This document shows, piece by piece, positions 46,094 through 57,949 of a stretch of 64,000 nucleotides of DNA. The stretch lies in assembly GCF_040183065.1 (NCBI RefSeq), contig NC_091119.1, positions 208,820,298 through 208,884,297 on the forward strand. Reading direction: 5' to 3'. The notes beneath the pieces were generated by a model, which searched no databases, was not told where the DNA came from, and worked only from the letters and a program-made list of their open reading frames with translations. The stretch is from Periplaneta americana. Its lineage: Eukaryota > Arthropoda > Insecta > Blattodea > Blattidae. How positions within the stretch are numbered: the first letter of the stretch is position 1; every line of letters starts with the position of its first letter. The position numbers were made by a program, and so were the translations under genes.

Positions 46094-47506
46094 TGCTATT
46101 TGGGAAAAAGAAATTGTACCAGAACAATGGAAGGAGTCCATAATTGTACCTATTTTTAAGAAGGGGGACAAGACTAACTGTGGTAATTTTCGAGGAATAT
46201 CACTTTTGTTGACGTCGTACAAAATTTTGTCCAATATTCTTTTGTGAAGATTAACTCCGTACGTAGATGAAATTATTGGGGATCATCAGTGTGGTTTTAG
46301 GCGTAATAGATCGACTATAGATCAGATTTTGTTGTATTCGACAGATAATGGAGAAAAAATGGAAGTATAAGGGTACAGTGCATTAGTTATTCATAGATTT
46401 CAAAAAGGCATATGACTCGGTTAAGAGGGAAGTATTATATGATATTCTTATTGAATTTGGTATTCCCAAGAAACTAGTTCGATTAATTAAAATGTGTCTC
46501 AGTGAAACACACAGCAGAGTCCGTATAGGTCAGTTTCTATTTGATGCTTTTCCAATTCACTGCGGGCTAAAGCAGGGAGATGCACTATTACCTTTACTTT
46601 TTAACTTCGCTTTAGAATATGCCATTAGGAAAGTTCAGGATAACAGGTAGGGTTTGGAATTGAACGGGTTACATCAGCTTCTTGTCTATGCGGATGACGT
46701 GAATATGTTAGGAGAAAATCCACAAACGATTAGGGAAAACACGGAAATTTTACTTGAGGCAAGTAAAGAGATCGGTTTGGAAGTAAATCCCGAAAAGACA
46801 AAGTATATGATTATGTCTCGTGACCAGAATATTGTACGAAATGGAAATATAAAAATTGGAGATTTATCCTTCGAAGGGGTGGAAAAATTCAAATATCTTG
46901 GAGCAACAGTAACAAATATAAATGTTACTCGAGAGGAAATTAAACGCAAGAATAAATATGGGAAATGCCTGTTATTATTCGGCTGAGAAGCTTTTATCAT
47001 CTAGTCTGCTGTCAAAAAATCTGAAAGTTAGAGTTTGTAAAACAGTTATATTACCGGTTGTTCTGTATGGTTGTGAAACTTGGACTCTCACTCTGAGAGA
47101 GGAACATAGGTTAAAGGTGTTTGAGAATAAGGTGCTTAGGAAAATATTTGGGGCTAAGAGGGATGAAGTTAGAGGAGAATGGAGAAAGTTACACAACACA
47201 GAACTGCACGCATTGTATTCTTCACCTGACATAATTAGGAACATTAAATCCAGACGTTTGAGATGGGCAGGGCATGTAGCACGTATGGGCGAATCCATGA
47301 ATGCATATAGAGTGTTAGTTGGGAGACCGGAGGGAAAAAGACCTTTGGGGAGGCCGAGACGTAGGTGGGAGGATAATATTAAAATGGATTTGAGGGAGGT
47401 GGGATATGATGATAGGGACTGGATTAATCTTGCACAGGATAGGGACCGATGGCGGGCTTATGTGAGGGCGGCAATGAACCTTCAGGTTCCTTAAAAGCTA
47501 TTTGTA
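46094..47506 (+). pseudogene. LINE-1a copy 2: RT domain to 3' end
   Basis: It begins next to a short (ATT)n tract. In order: WKESIIVPIFKKGDKTNCGN, a GFRRNRSTIDQ motif, [37 protein letters not shown] near 46687, [25 protein letters not shown], then the C-terminal YGCETWTLTLREEHR, RLRWAGHVARM, RRRWEDNIKMDLREVG and a stop at 47494. Stops near 46245, 46369 and 46648 and an extra base near 46947 inactivate it. The endonuclease part is absent. A non-LTR element of RTE- or jockey-like type; clade not settled. Confidence 0.92.
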
Positions 47507-47508
47507 AG

Positions 47509-47540
<32 letters not shown>

Positions 47541-47541
47541 C
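47507..47541. repeat. (ATT)n at the LINE 3' end
   Basis: Follows GTAAGTAAGTATT after the LINE stop, so it is the LINE tail or the target. Confidence 0.9.
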
Positions 47542-48149
47542 TATATGAATAAGGCGTCTACCCCAACTACTGGTGCTGTCAAATGCCGCTAGAGCTAGGC
47601 TCTTCCTGCCGTCTCCAATCTCATCCAGGTTAGCAAATCGTTACACAAGCGATGAACGCTGACGTCTCTTTTAACGACGAGGCTGTTGATATTTTGTTTC
47701 AATTTGAGGATAGTCCAAGTATGAAGAAGAAACGTACCCGATAAATTCCAGTAATTTAATTGATCAGTTGGTTGAAGGAAAACAGGAAATGACCTTCATC
47801 TCATCTCACACGGGGAAAGCATAACAAACAGGTCCGTCAAGGTTCATGTGACTTTCCACTCTTCTTCAACAGTTACAATTAGATCAACGAAGAAATATCT
47901 GAGGCTTGAGACGTAAGAGCAGCTGAAATGCGTGTAGACCAGAACAGTTCTAATTTTGCTGTTCGAACTGCAGTAGATTCAGTAAATGTCAACAAATGTA
48001 GGCCTACTTCATTTGTGGAGATTGCAATTACGGATAGCGAGAAAAACAACAAAACCCTTAGGAACTGCTGGACGCAGGCTGACGAAATTATCTAGCAAAT
48101 AAATCCGGCCAGAATCAAACATTTTTAAATTAACGATGGGTGTCCACCA
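47542..48149. other. Nothing recognised
   Basis: No supportable gene or element. Confidence 0.4.
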
Positions 48150-48290
48150 CTGCTGGCTACGGCGCTGGTCTGGGTTCAAATCCCACTCTACCCTGAATTT
48201 GTAACTTGTGCTGGGCCAGACAACACGGACTTTCTCCGGACACTCCGGCCCCCTGTGACGTCATTCATTACGAATATAATGTAGGGCTCT
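48150..48290 (+). mobile_element. tRNA-type SINE fragment
   Basis: GGCTACGGCGCTGGTCTGGG then GTTCAAATCCCAC (B box), followed by a GC-richer body with TTTCTCCGGACACTCCGGCC. Boundaries uncertain. Confidence 0.5.
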
Positions 48291-48548
48291 TGAGTTCTGA
48301 ATTCACGACTGGCCTACGTCTGCGTTCATTACACAACGGAGTGGGCCATGGAAATGTTAGCTCTCCTTGGCAACGGTTTGTTGTTAATTATTTGTATCGT
48401 TCATACTAGAAATAAAAAACTGTTCCTGAGTTTATTTACTTGTTATATTGTAGTCGCACTACAATAACGTAGACTGTGGTGCGCTCTGAATAGTCTCTCA
48501 AGAACTAAGTGGTCTCAGTGATCTCAACATATAGTATAGTATAGTATA

Positions 48549-49160
48549 CTGGGTGTTCATTTTAAAGTGTGTCATGACGTCACTGTTGTGAGTCAGCGAT
48601 TTGAAGCGAGGTTCAGCTTTTATGTCAGAAAAGTTGCCTATTAATCAAGGTGTTCAATCTGAACTTGAGAACGTGTACGGTATAACCTGAACGTCGTAGC
48701 AACAGATGGCGGTCTGTACGGTTTGTGTGCTACCATAACCTCTTTCGAACTGTGTTTTGGGCGGGCAAGTCGTACGCAAGGTATTTGTTATCATCGGTTG
48801 CGTATGGCAACACTCCACAACATAAATCAAATGCTCCGTGTCCATGTTGACCGTCGAAGTTAATGTCAACAAATACTGTACGTAAGTAATCGTCTTAACC
48901 TTCTCCCCATATCCCGACAGTAAGGAAAAAACTCACCTCAGTACGTGTTTCCAAACAGTTCACATTCCTGCCACTACTGGCGTTACGGTAAGCATCGGTA
49001 AGTACTCTTCAGAATGAACGCCGTACTTGCTAGGCAACTTCTCTGGCACATAGGTAATACACCTCTGCGGAAGTGTAGGAAGATTGAATTCTCTAGGCTC
49101 ATCGGCTAGCCACATGACGACATACAGCGAGCCACGACACACTTTGAACTGAACACGCAG
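48549..49160 (-). mobile_element. MITE-Q copy 4 (612 bp, inverted)
   Basis: Starts CTGGGTGTTCATTTTAAAG, ends CTTTGAACTGAACACGCAG. Flanks are TATAGTATA-rich, with TA immediately outside both ends. Both internal frames are open, making it the least damaged copy for coding potential. Confidence 0.9.
48654..48845 (-). CDS. Short MITE-Q internal frame (MDTEH), 63 codons
   Basis: ATG to TGA with LIYVVECCHTQPMITNTLRT, KTQFERGYGSTQTVQTAICC and the terminal FSSSD. Intact also in copy 2 (one codon shorter) but broken in copies 1 and 3. No known domain is certain. May be a remnant of a longer transposase N-terminus. Confidence 0.25.
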   Translation of the reverse strand: MDTEHLIYVVECCHTQPMITNTLRTTCPPKTQFERGYGSTQTVQTAICCYDVQVIPYTFSSSD

Positions 49161-49185
49161 TAGTATAGTATAGAGCTCAATTAGT

Positions 49186-49230
49186 GGTCTACGCCTCTAG
49201 CGACATCTATGAGCCGCTTGTAGAACAACG
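49186..49230 (+). repeat. Short repeat K, copy 2
   Basis: CTCTAGCGACATCTATGAGC then CGCTTGTAGAA matches 11744-11790. Confidence 0.7.
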
Positions 49231-49485
49231 GCTAAGTTAAGTTAAAGGGGGCCTCCAGGGAGTTCTGTGGTCTTCTCACGTGGTGGCACTACTACTTTTC
49301 TGACTATAAACAAATGTAGGACGTGACTCTGGATCATCGTATCAATTTCCTCATAACGCATAATTTCTTCATCACTCATAAGTTCATAACAACCTCTTCT
49401 TCAGTCAACTGCTTTCAATGTGATCAAAAACTGTAAGTTCTTTCCTACTCCCCTGCTTGGTGTTCCCTCTGAAGGGGGAGGGGGA

Positions 49486-49690
49486 AGACCACCTCTGTGG
49501 TGTAGGGGTCAGCATGCTGGTCTGTTACGCAGAGAGCCCTGGTTCGATTCCCGGTCGGTTGAATTTCCTGGTTAAGTATTTCAGGGTTTTCCCTCAACCG
49601 TAAGGCAAATGTCAGGAAATTCGGGTCACAACATCCCTGAATATCACCGGCTTCATTCATCACCAAAATCATATTCATAACAAATCAGTA
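49486..49690 (+). mobile_element. SINE family D
   Basis: Head CCTCTGTGGTGTAGGGGTCAG (A box), CCTGGTTCGATTCCCGGTCGG (B box), body TTTCCTGGTTAAGTATTTC then CCCTCAACCGTAAGGC. It lacks the GACGCT...AGCGTC tail of families A-C. Confidence 0.8.
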
Positions 49691-50602
49691 ATATATAGTT
49701 CACAACAATAGAACCAGTCTCAACAATAGTACACAGGCCTTCGGATTTCAACCAAAAGATTAACTCGCGATATGACCAGAGACGTTAAAGCGAGTATAAA
49801 TAACAGCAAAAAAGAAAAAAACCACACACACAAACAACTTATTATGGCTTGTTTCACGCTCTAATTTACAACTCTAGCAGAATCGGTTCTGTGTCCCGTC
49901 GCCTATACCTCTCCCGTTTCCATTTTCGCTTCCCCCCCCCTCTATCTCTCTCTCTGGTATATGTATTCAATAGCATCTCAAATCGCGCCATACCTGATTA
50001 ACTTATGTCCTAAAATATAAAACAAAACGTCTTGTCCCATTCAAATATTAGCGACAATCACCTGGACCATTCATTGTCAGTCCTATTTGTCCCTCAAACA
50101 TGCTCGACGCTATGCACTTTATGCACAAATGAATTTTATTTATTTATTTATTTATTCATTCATTCATTCATTCATTTCATTAATAGTTTACCGCAAACTG
50201 CCATGTACATTTTAAATGGGTGGAAGTCTGACCCTGCAATTACTGATTTTATGGACAGCCTGAATTTCATCACTTTCTCTGCCGAGATGTAATGATCACC
50301 ACATGATGACGAGCTTAACGACGAAGAGGAATCTTCATACAAAGCCACACATGACTCGGACTAACTGAGCGGCCACGGATCGCTTTCCTGCCGCCTCCGT
50401 AATTACAATGCAGGGACGCTGAGGAGCATTTCCACTTTCTCCATACTGCCATATGGGGGAAATAAAGCTTCACAATTCCGAGGAAATGTCATTAGAAGGT
50501 TCTTAAAGATAATTGTATAATTCATAATAATTATAATTTCCATATAGGCTACTTTACTTAATCTGCATGAAACAGTAGTAGTAGTAAGTAGTAGTAGTAG
50601 TA

Positions 50603-50661
<59 letters not shown>

Positions 50662-51490
50662 TCATTTTCTATTACACCGGTACAGTGTGTGGACATTATA
50701 ACTACACAAAAAACTTATATAAAATAGTCAACATTTACAATGCAGTTGGCTGTTGTGATCGCGATAAATCAAGCAGTTAATAGGACAGTCTAAATGTGTG
50801 GTCACTGACCTTCAATCCACAAGAAAAGGCTGGTAATTCCTAGAGGTCCAACATTATCAAATTCAATATCCTACATATAAACAATATTAAGTGAACTTTT
50901 AAACAAACGTGGAGCAGCATTAGCTTGGCAGTGGCGATTTTCACCGCCTGACTAGTCACGAAGCAGCAGACGTGCAGGTTATTCAACGTTTTGCCTGGAG
51001 CCTTAGGAGGAAGGTTTCTTTCGTGCCGTAAATCTACGACACAAGACCCATATAGCTTTACTTCCTTCCCTCAGTATGGTCCAGCTTGAGCCCGCGGTAA
51101 CCGCGAGACCACCAGGACGACACGGAGCCGGGAGCCGTGCACTGTGACGTCACATCAAGTCAAGCCGAGAATTCTGAGTTTTTACGGGTGAGAGCGGAAC
51201 ACGGCCCGCAGCTCTGGTGTCCGGCAGCAAACAACACGCTCCATGCAGACAGGATGAACCCACACCAACATGTTCCTTCAACAAGGTCCTTTACATCTTC
51301 ATTTTTTCCCTTCTCTTTATCTGCTTCTCGTATTTTTCTCATTTTCCTCAACTTTTTATTTTCCCCTTCTTTTCACCCTTATCTTCTTCTTCCTCATGTC
51401 CTTCTCTTCTTTAACCTAGCCTCTTCCCATGTAGTGAACCCCCAGCTTCAACAAAGGCAGTACGCCATCAGACAGAGAAATATATAATTG
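49691..51490. other. Mostly unassigned; simple repeats
   Basis: (TTTA)n then (TTCA)n at 50138-50178 and (AGT)n/(AAT)n at 50577-50660. A short GC-rich patch lies near 51088-51145. No gene supported. Confidence 0.5.
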
Positions 51491-51499
51491 ATCAATCAT

Positions 51500-51850
51500 T
51501 ATAGTCCCGTCGCTCTAATTTCCGGCAGCCAATCACGTTGCAGGTCGGCTACATTTAAACGTGTGCGTCTTGTGATTCGCTGATGAAGACGTTAAGCATT
51601 TCCTAAGTACTTAATATAATCGCCCGCCATTTTGACTCTTTCGTTTGCGTTCGCAGAAAGGACAAGAGAACGTTATTTGCCGCTCAATTATTTGCTGAAT
51701 TACAGTGCGTTTGATTTATTATCTTAGGAACTACGACATGATAATGTTTAACGGTGTGGCAAATAGATCCTTCGTCTGGTAGCTCGACAACGAAAGAACA
51801 AAAATGGCGAACGATACTACCTACCTAGACTTTTTAGAGCCTTGACTTCC
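51500..51850. other. CpG-containing patch sharing a 20-mer with 20.9 kb
   Basis: Less AT-rich than its surroundings, with CCGGCAGCCAATCACG (a CCAAT box) and several CG dinucleotides. CTACGACATGATAATGTTTA at 51731-51750 occurs inverted at 20916-20935. It could be an unlisted repeat or a promoter-like patch. Confidence 0.35.
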
Positions 51851-52974
51851 TAAGACGTAAGCAAAGAGGAGGAGTCACGCCGGGAATAACAGCGTCGCGA
51901 TTATAGTTTTGGAACTCCAACAATCACACATTCAGAACACAGACGCATGCCACAAACTGCATTCCTTCCGATACTTTAGTGTCGTATTAAGAAGAATTAA
52001 AAAGGGAAATCGAGGGAAAAGAAACCCTCTGCATACATACTCATGCCATCGTTTAGCGTTCGTCGTGCCTAGGGTGAGAGCTGAAAACCGAGGCGTTATA
52101 GATAGTAAGATACACTTTCAAATATAAACTTCCATCTGTTATGTTAATTCACTCGCTGCACTATAGGCCTATTATGTATTTGTACTTTTGTTGTCTGTTC
52201 CCTGCATAACACCTTTGGATCGGTAATTCACAAACACAATTAAGAAATTTCACTCTTCGCCTAATAATATTTGTAACTGGTGCCTTGGCTCTTCAAGGGT
52301 GAGAAACCCCAGGGGGGGGGGGGATGGGTAGGATTTCCCCCACCAATGATTTTATTCGAAGAATTACCCCCACTAAAATATCCCCGGGGGGCGGTTTATT
52401 ATAACGAGACAAACAGCGAAACATACATTACTAAAAATATTTTCATTTCAAGAATAATTTTTCATTAGATGACTAAAAATAATGCATTAAACTTTATGAA
52501 TATCAATTAAAATATCAGCAACAATCGATTGAAAATATTGAATTCGCTTCGCTCTGGTAATGTTATATATTAAAATCGTGTTCTGACATTCTCAGCAAGT
52601 TTTTCAATCCAAATCGATCTTCAACTTCAAGCTCGTTTAGAATGTCTTCTGCATTGTGTCTTTCATTAAGATATTGCCGCACCCACATTGTCATTTTCTT
52701 CCTTGTAACAAGCAACAGAGGCAATTACAAAAGCCAAATCATCTGAGTCCATTGTCCACGGTTTGGAAACAAGACACTATCTACATTAAAATCTCATAAA
52801 CTGTTTATGGTGGACTACGCAAAGAAAGTCAAGTTTAACATGCTTAACAGTGTGGACAAAGTGTTAAATGAAATTAGCATTAGCATGTTCAATCAACATG
52901 TTGGGATGTTAACGGTAAACAATTTAACACTTAACATGTTGTTGTTAAATGTTTAATAGTGGAGACGAGCCTTT
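51851..52974. other. Nothing recognised; G homopolymer
   Basis: A run of 12 G at 52311-52322 and short C/G runs to 52392. Repeated AACATGTT-like phrases lie near 52840-52950. No gene supported. Confidence 0.4.
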
Positions 52975-53080
52975 AGGTTCGCTGCGTACCAGGCTTCGAG
53001 CACAGGCAGACCCCTCCAGCCGGAGTTCAGGGAATGCTACGGAATGATGTAGAGAACGGGAGAACCCCGGCCTTGTCCAC
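52975..53080 (-). mobile_element. SINE family H remnant
   Basis: GGGAATGCTACGGAATGATG then GAACGGGAGAACCCCGG matches the H core at 43.9 kb. Confidence 0.5.
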
Positions 53081-53770
53081 ACAAGCATCACTATGGTCAC
53101 TCAGCCAGCTACATGTTGAGTTAGACTGAAAGAAAACACGGAATACCCCGCAAATAGAGTAAGTTATTTTATGTAGGCCTGTTACATACATATTCTGGTC
53201 TGTACGAGTGTAAATAAAATTACCAGAGACGAAGCATACTCCTGTGCAAGAATAGTCAAATATCCCACAATAGAGTAATAACTTTGTTACACAGTATAGA
53301 GATAAAAGCAATATAACAGGGATGTAAAACCTTTTAAAATAAATTTCATTCTGTCCCCTCTTCGACGTAGCCTACTATCCACAGGAAGACGCTGTAAGGC
53401 TTTCCTTGGTTACAATTAAGACCCGCCCACTGTTCCAATAGCAATGTCATATTTATTCTTATTCGTAACATCGCCCTCATAACATGGAGAGAAAGAAAAT
53501 GTACATAATATAAAGGATCGCACCATTATGAAGTAAACAAATCTGAGGGTCCTATATTGTATTAATCCACCGTAACTAGGCCTAACGTGCTTTATGGTAA
53601 TACTTCCGATCTAATACTCGTGTCGTTTTGTGTGTTTAAACATTATAAAATAGTTTATTTACGCTGATTTATAATTCTGAAACAGTAAATACGTAGGATT
53701 ATAATAATTTTAATAACAAATAATATCTTAAACTATAATAACACAAAAAATATGTTAAATGGGAATAAGC
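53081..53770. other. Nothing recognised
   Basis: No supportable gene or element. Confidence 0.4.
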
Positions 53771-53999
53771 CACCGGTGTAGCTCAGTCGATCCGGAGTTG
53801 CGCTCGGGCGTGGGTTCGATTCTCGCTTGGACTGAGTACTTGGTTGGGTTTTTCCGAGGCTTTCTCCAACTGTAAGACGAATGTCAGATAATCTATGGCG
53901 AATCCTCGGCCTCATCTTGCCAAATACTGTACCATCTCGCTATCACCAATTCCATCGACGCTAAATAATCGAGTAGTGATACAGTGTCGTTAATTAACT
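53771..53999 (+). mobile_element. SINE family C, head-deleted copy
   Basis: CACCGGTGTAGCTCAGTCG (A box), GTGGGTTCGATTCTCGCTTGG (B box), GGGTTTTTCCGAGGC, tail GACGCTAAATAATCG...ACAGTGTCGTTAATTAAC. Compared with the 40875 copy about 18 bases of the anticodon arm are missing. Confidence 0.88.
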
Positions 54000-55513
54000 T
54001 CAAGAAGCGCATATTTCGGCAGAATATGAAGATTACGTACGCGTATATGCGTGTATTTAAGTTACAGGATTGCTCACAGTCTACCGTTTGGTAATTATAT
54101 GCAGGCTACAGAATCATAACACATAGGTCATGTTACATCTGTTATGACAAAACGCCTCATACTACAAGAAATATAAATCCAACAAGGTCACTTATCTGAA
54201 AGATAAAGTACAATCATCGCTCTTACGAAATGTTGTGCGGGTTCTTGAGAGCAGCACTCCAGGCGTTTTGACATGTTTGACCAGTGAATGAGCAGGCACT
54301 ATACGCAGCCATCAGACGTGTTCAAGCAACCACTTTTCACTAAATTCGACGTTTCTCTTTACAACTCAGTTTGCCAAAGCTCGTGTCGCAAGCAGTCGAC
54401 GCTTGTTTCATTGTGCTGAACACTCAGAAGAGGTACGTGACTCGCATTCAACACGGATTAATTAACGACCCGCACGCTCCAAAGAGCAAAGACATAGTCC
54501 TGTGTCGATAAAGCTATTCTCCTGTAGCACTTTGTTTATGAGATTCAGATGGCTTTGACACAGACATGCTCCCCCAAGGTGTGTCACGCCTGAGTGAGAA
54601 AGTCTGCGCGAATACGTAGGCCGCCAGATATCACCAGGTTCGCCAGTTGCACTCGGCGATGCTTCACACTCTTCGGATTTCCAAACAGAAATTGATCTAT
54701 TATTGTGGAAATGAACAAAATGCGCTTGTCACTTTTTTAATGTGGAATGTTTAAGTGGGCACCTAGTTGCACTGTGAAAGTAATTAATTAAATATCACCA
54801 AATAATAATATAATAGTATGAATTATAGGTGACACTGAATTATTAACAATTTTTAAGAAATTGCAGTAAAATTACCTTGCATTGACATTATTTTCACTTA
54901 GTCACTGGATTCTTCCTGTTGCTGACGTAGGATGCGTTTTATTTCTTTTTCCATCGATACGCATCTTTTCCCATCATGAGCCTGCTCTACCATTTTTTTT
55001 CTTTGCCTTAGAAGTCGGCGGTTTCTTCAATGATGATCATCTAAAGAGCAACATAGCATGCGCAAAATCGAACAGATGATCTAGTTTTTTTTTTTTCAGA
55101 AATACCTGCTTTCGTATCTCCACAAATGGGCACTAGAACGTAGGCCTACATTGTTTTACTTTACGTATGTTGTATAACAATACTTCTAACACCTGGTCAT
55201 TATATATCCATTATTATTTTGTCTCCCACATGACATACGTTACCTCCATCTACTTTTACTTATCTAAACACGCTCTTTCCGGTTGAGTAAACAGGAAATT
55301 TCTATTGTTGTTTTTAGAATCCGGATAATTCAATAGTCACCCATCACAAACAAGCCTACGTCATGAACTTATACGAGAAGTAATTTATAGAATTAAATGA
55401 GGGTGACGGACGATGTGTACATATTTCAGAGCCAAAATCATTATTAAAATCTACAAAATGAAATATTAAATCCATTAATAAATTATATAATGAACCAACA
55501 AACCTAACTACAA
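54000..55513. other. Nothing recognised
   Basis: No supportable gene or element. Confidence 0.4.
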
Positions 55514-55652
55514 TTGTTGTTGTTTAGTCAACAGTCCGAAGACAGGTTTGAACCTTATAAGTGACACCAATATGGCATCATTCATGAGGCAACTAGGCCA
55601 GGAGATAATTGGGTAGGGTGGCCAGTTCCTTTCCCCCTCCATTGCATACAAA
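55514..55652 (-). repeat. Interspersed repeat family I, copy 3 (inverted)
   Basis: Reverse complement of the 9776 copy: ending CCCCCTCCATTGCATACAAA, starting TTTAGTCAACAGTCCGAAGAC. Confidence 0.82.
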
Positions 55653-56379
55653 GGCCGATTAGCTGCATATTACACTAATCAGACTTCAGATGCATACAAA
55701 CAATTTGTTTTTCCTCTGACACATATCGTCAAGTGAGATGTACTGCCTGGTAATAGATGTACATATCAGCCAGAACCTCAATCAGAGGTTTAATTATAAT
55801 TGCATTTGTTTTTTTACTTATTTCTAACATTGTAGTAGTAAAAATTACAAATACTTCAAAAGGACAATTTTTATTTGTACCATATGTAATAATATTAAGG
55901 GGTGTCCTGAGGAAAATTCGGAAGTTCAAAATTAAGGGCCACCCTAATCCGGAGCTCACCGACTCTATATAGTTCGAATGTAGTGCAATTTAGCTCTCAA
56001 ATTAATCAACAGTGGTGGGTCTGAAGCAACACTGAAGAGGAACGCATCTGAACAAATGTCCACGTTATGAGATTTTAGATTTTCAGAAGCAAAATTTGCG
56101 TATTCCACCGTGTGCTGGAATTGCACACAGGTGCCATCTTCAGTGAAAACTAGAGATGTTGCAACACACGCACTGCACCTCTGTTTGCGCTGCGTTGTAA
56201 AAGTGTCAAGGCGGTCGGCTTGTTGGAGAAAAACGAAGGCAATTCACCGCCCCAGGCAGCCCTCAATTAAGTCCTTATAAAAAGAGCCGATTTGCTGGCC
56301 AACTAAATGAAAATCTTTGACATGGGACCACGACTGACTTCGCATACAAAATTCCTCGCATGGCGAAAACATTCGCAGC
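55653..56379. other. Nothing recognised
   Basis: No supportable gene or element. Confidence 0.4.
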
Positions 56380-56640
56380 GACCAGCCATGCAAACAACGC
56401 GCCCGGTACTCGAGTGATCCTAGACCAGCCGTGGCTTACCGGGTTCGATCCATGGCCAGATCGTGATGGAAGCAGGCGTTCAGTCATAATCTGCAATAAT
56501 AGTTAAATATAGGCTGGCATGAAGTTTTGGGGGTAGTGCGAGTTTCCGATGCTAAAATAGTCGAACTTGTCTATTTCGAACGTTTGAAAATTGTGAATAA
56601 TTCTTCACCCCCTCCTCATTTCATCTATCACAGTCTGCTA
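56380..56640 (+). mobile_element. SINE family H-like, plus strand
   Basis: B box GGGTTCGATCCATGG near 56440, then AGGCTGGCATGAAGTTTTGG, GAGTTTCCGATGC and CCTCATTTCATCTATCAC, the reverse complements of blocks in the 27.8-kb copy. The GGGTTTTCTCGGGG core is missing. Confidence 0.55.
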
Positions 56641-56784
56641 TCGTTTCTGCCAGGATGCGGCGAGTTGAGATACGACTAGTCATTCACTAGTAGCATTGCA
56701 ACACGGCCGACGCTTGAACCGACGTTTCGTGGTGAGAAAATAATTTACTGACTCAGTACTACTACCATTAGGCCCTACTACTAC

Positions 56785-57540
56785 CACTACTTACTTACAA
56801 ATGGCTTTTAAGGAACCCGAAGGTTCATTGCCGCCCTCACATAAGCCCGCCATCGGTCCCTATTCTGTGCAAGACCAATCCAGTCTCTATCATCATATCC
56901 CACCTCCCTCAAATCCATTTTAATATTATCCTCCCATCTACGTCTCGGCATCCCTAAAGGTCTTTTTCCCTCCGGTCTCCCAACTAACACTCTATATGCA
57001 TTTCTGGATTCGCCCATACGTGCTACATGCCCTGCCCATCTCAAACGTCTGGATTTAATGTTCCTAATTATGTCAGGTGAAGAATACAATGCGTGCAGTT
57101 CTGCGTTGTGTAACTTTCTCCATTCTCCTGTAACTTCATCCCGCTTAGCCCCAAATATTTTCCTAAGCACCTTATTCTCAAACACCCTTAACCTATGTTC
57201 CTCTCTCAGAGTGAGAGTCCAAGTTTCACAACCATACAGAAGACCCGGTAATATAACTGTTTTATAAATTCTAACTTTCAGCTTTTTTGACAGCAGACTG
57301 GATGATAAAAGCTTCTCAACCGAATAATAACACGCATTTCCCATATTTATTCTACGTTTAATTTCCTCCCGAGTGTCATTTATATTTGTTACTGTTGCTC
57401 CAAGATATTTGAATTTTTCCACCTCTTCGAAGGATAAATCTCCAATTTTTATATTTCCATTTCGTACTATATTCTAGTCACGAGACATAATCATATACTT
57501 AGTCTTTTCGGGATTTACTTCCAAACCACTACCACTACTT
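56785..57540 (-). pseudogene. LINE-1a copy 3 (minus), 5'-truncated
   Basis: Minus-strand frame 57422-56808 encodes [62 protein letters not shown] and the stop. It is very similar to copy 2, but this part keeps one open frame of 204 codons. Upstream [16 protein letters not shown] ends in a TAG at 57473-57475. It is truncated inside the RT, at a GSGSS-coding run next to the (TAA)n tract. Confidence 0.92.

Positions 57541-57607
<67 letters not shown>
57541..57607. repeat. (TAA)n microsatellite at the LINE 5' boundary
   Basis: About 22 units; in LINE orientation (TTA)n directly precedes the truncated 5' end. Confidence 0.97.
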
Positions 57608-57608
<1 letters not shown>

Positions 57609-57888
57609 TTTCTTGAACGAATTGAAAAGCATTAAACAAGAACATAATAATCTATGGCACATTATCATAATCCAGTCTCCACCATTGTTTAATTTTCTGC
57701 GGTAAAAATAGTCTGAACCTATCGCCGGTATTTACATGCATAAAATCATATTTTTGTTACTAATGTCGGGTACTTGACTTTTCTTCTTTCATCCATATGA
57801 AGCCAGTTATGGAGACTAATTTACCGACAGAGTCGTTGCCCAGGGTGCGCCACAGTAGGCTGGTCTACGCTACACTGCGATGAGATGA

Positions 57889-57943
57889 GATGGTGGTGGT
57901 GGTGGTGGTGGTGGTGGTGGTGGTGGTGGTGGTGGTGGTGGTG
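57889..57943. repeat. (GGT)n microsatellite
   Basis: About 18 GGT units. They encode the poly-Val / poly-His runs of the long frames that cross here, which are not genes. Confidence 0.97.
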
Positions 57944-57949
57944 ATTTGT

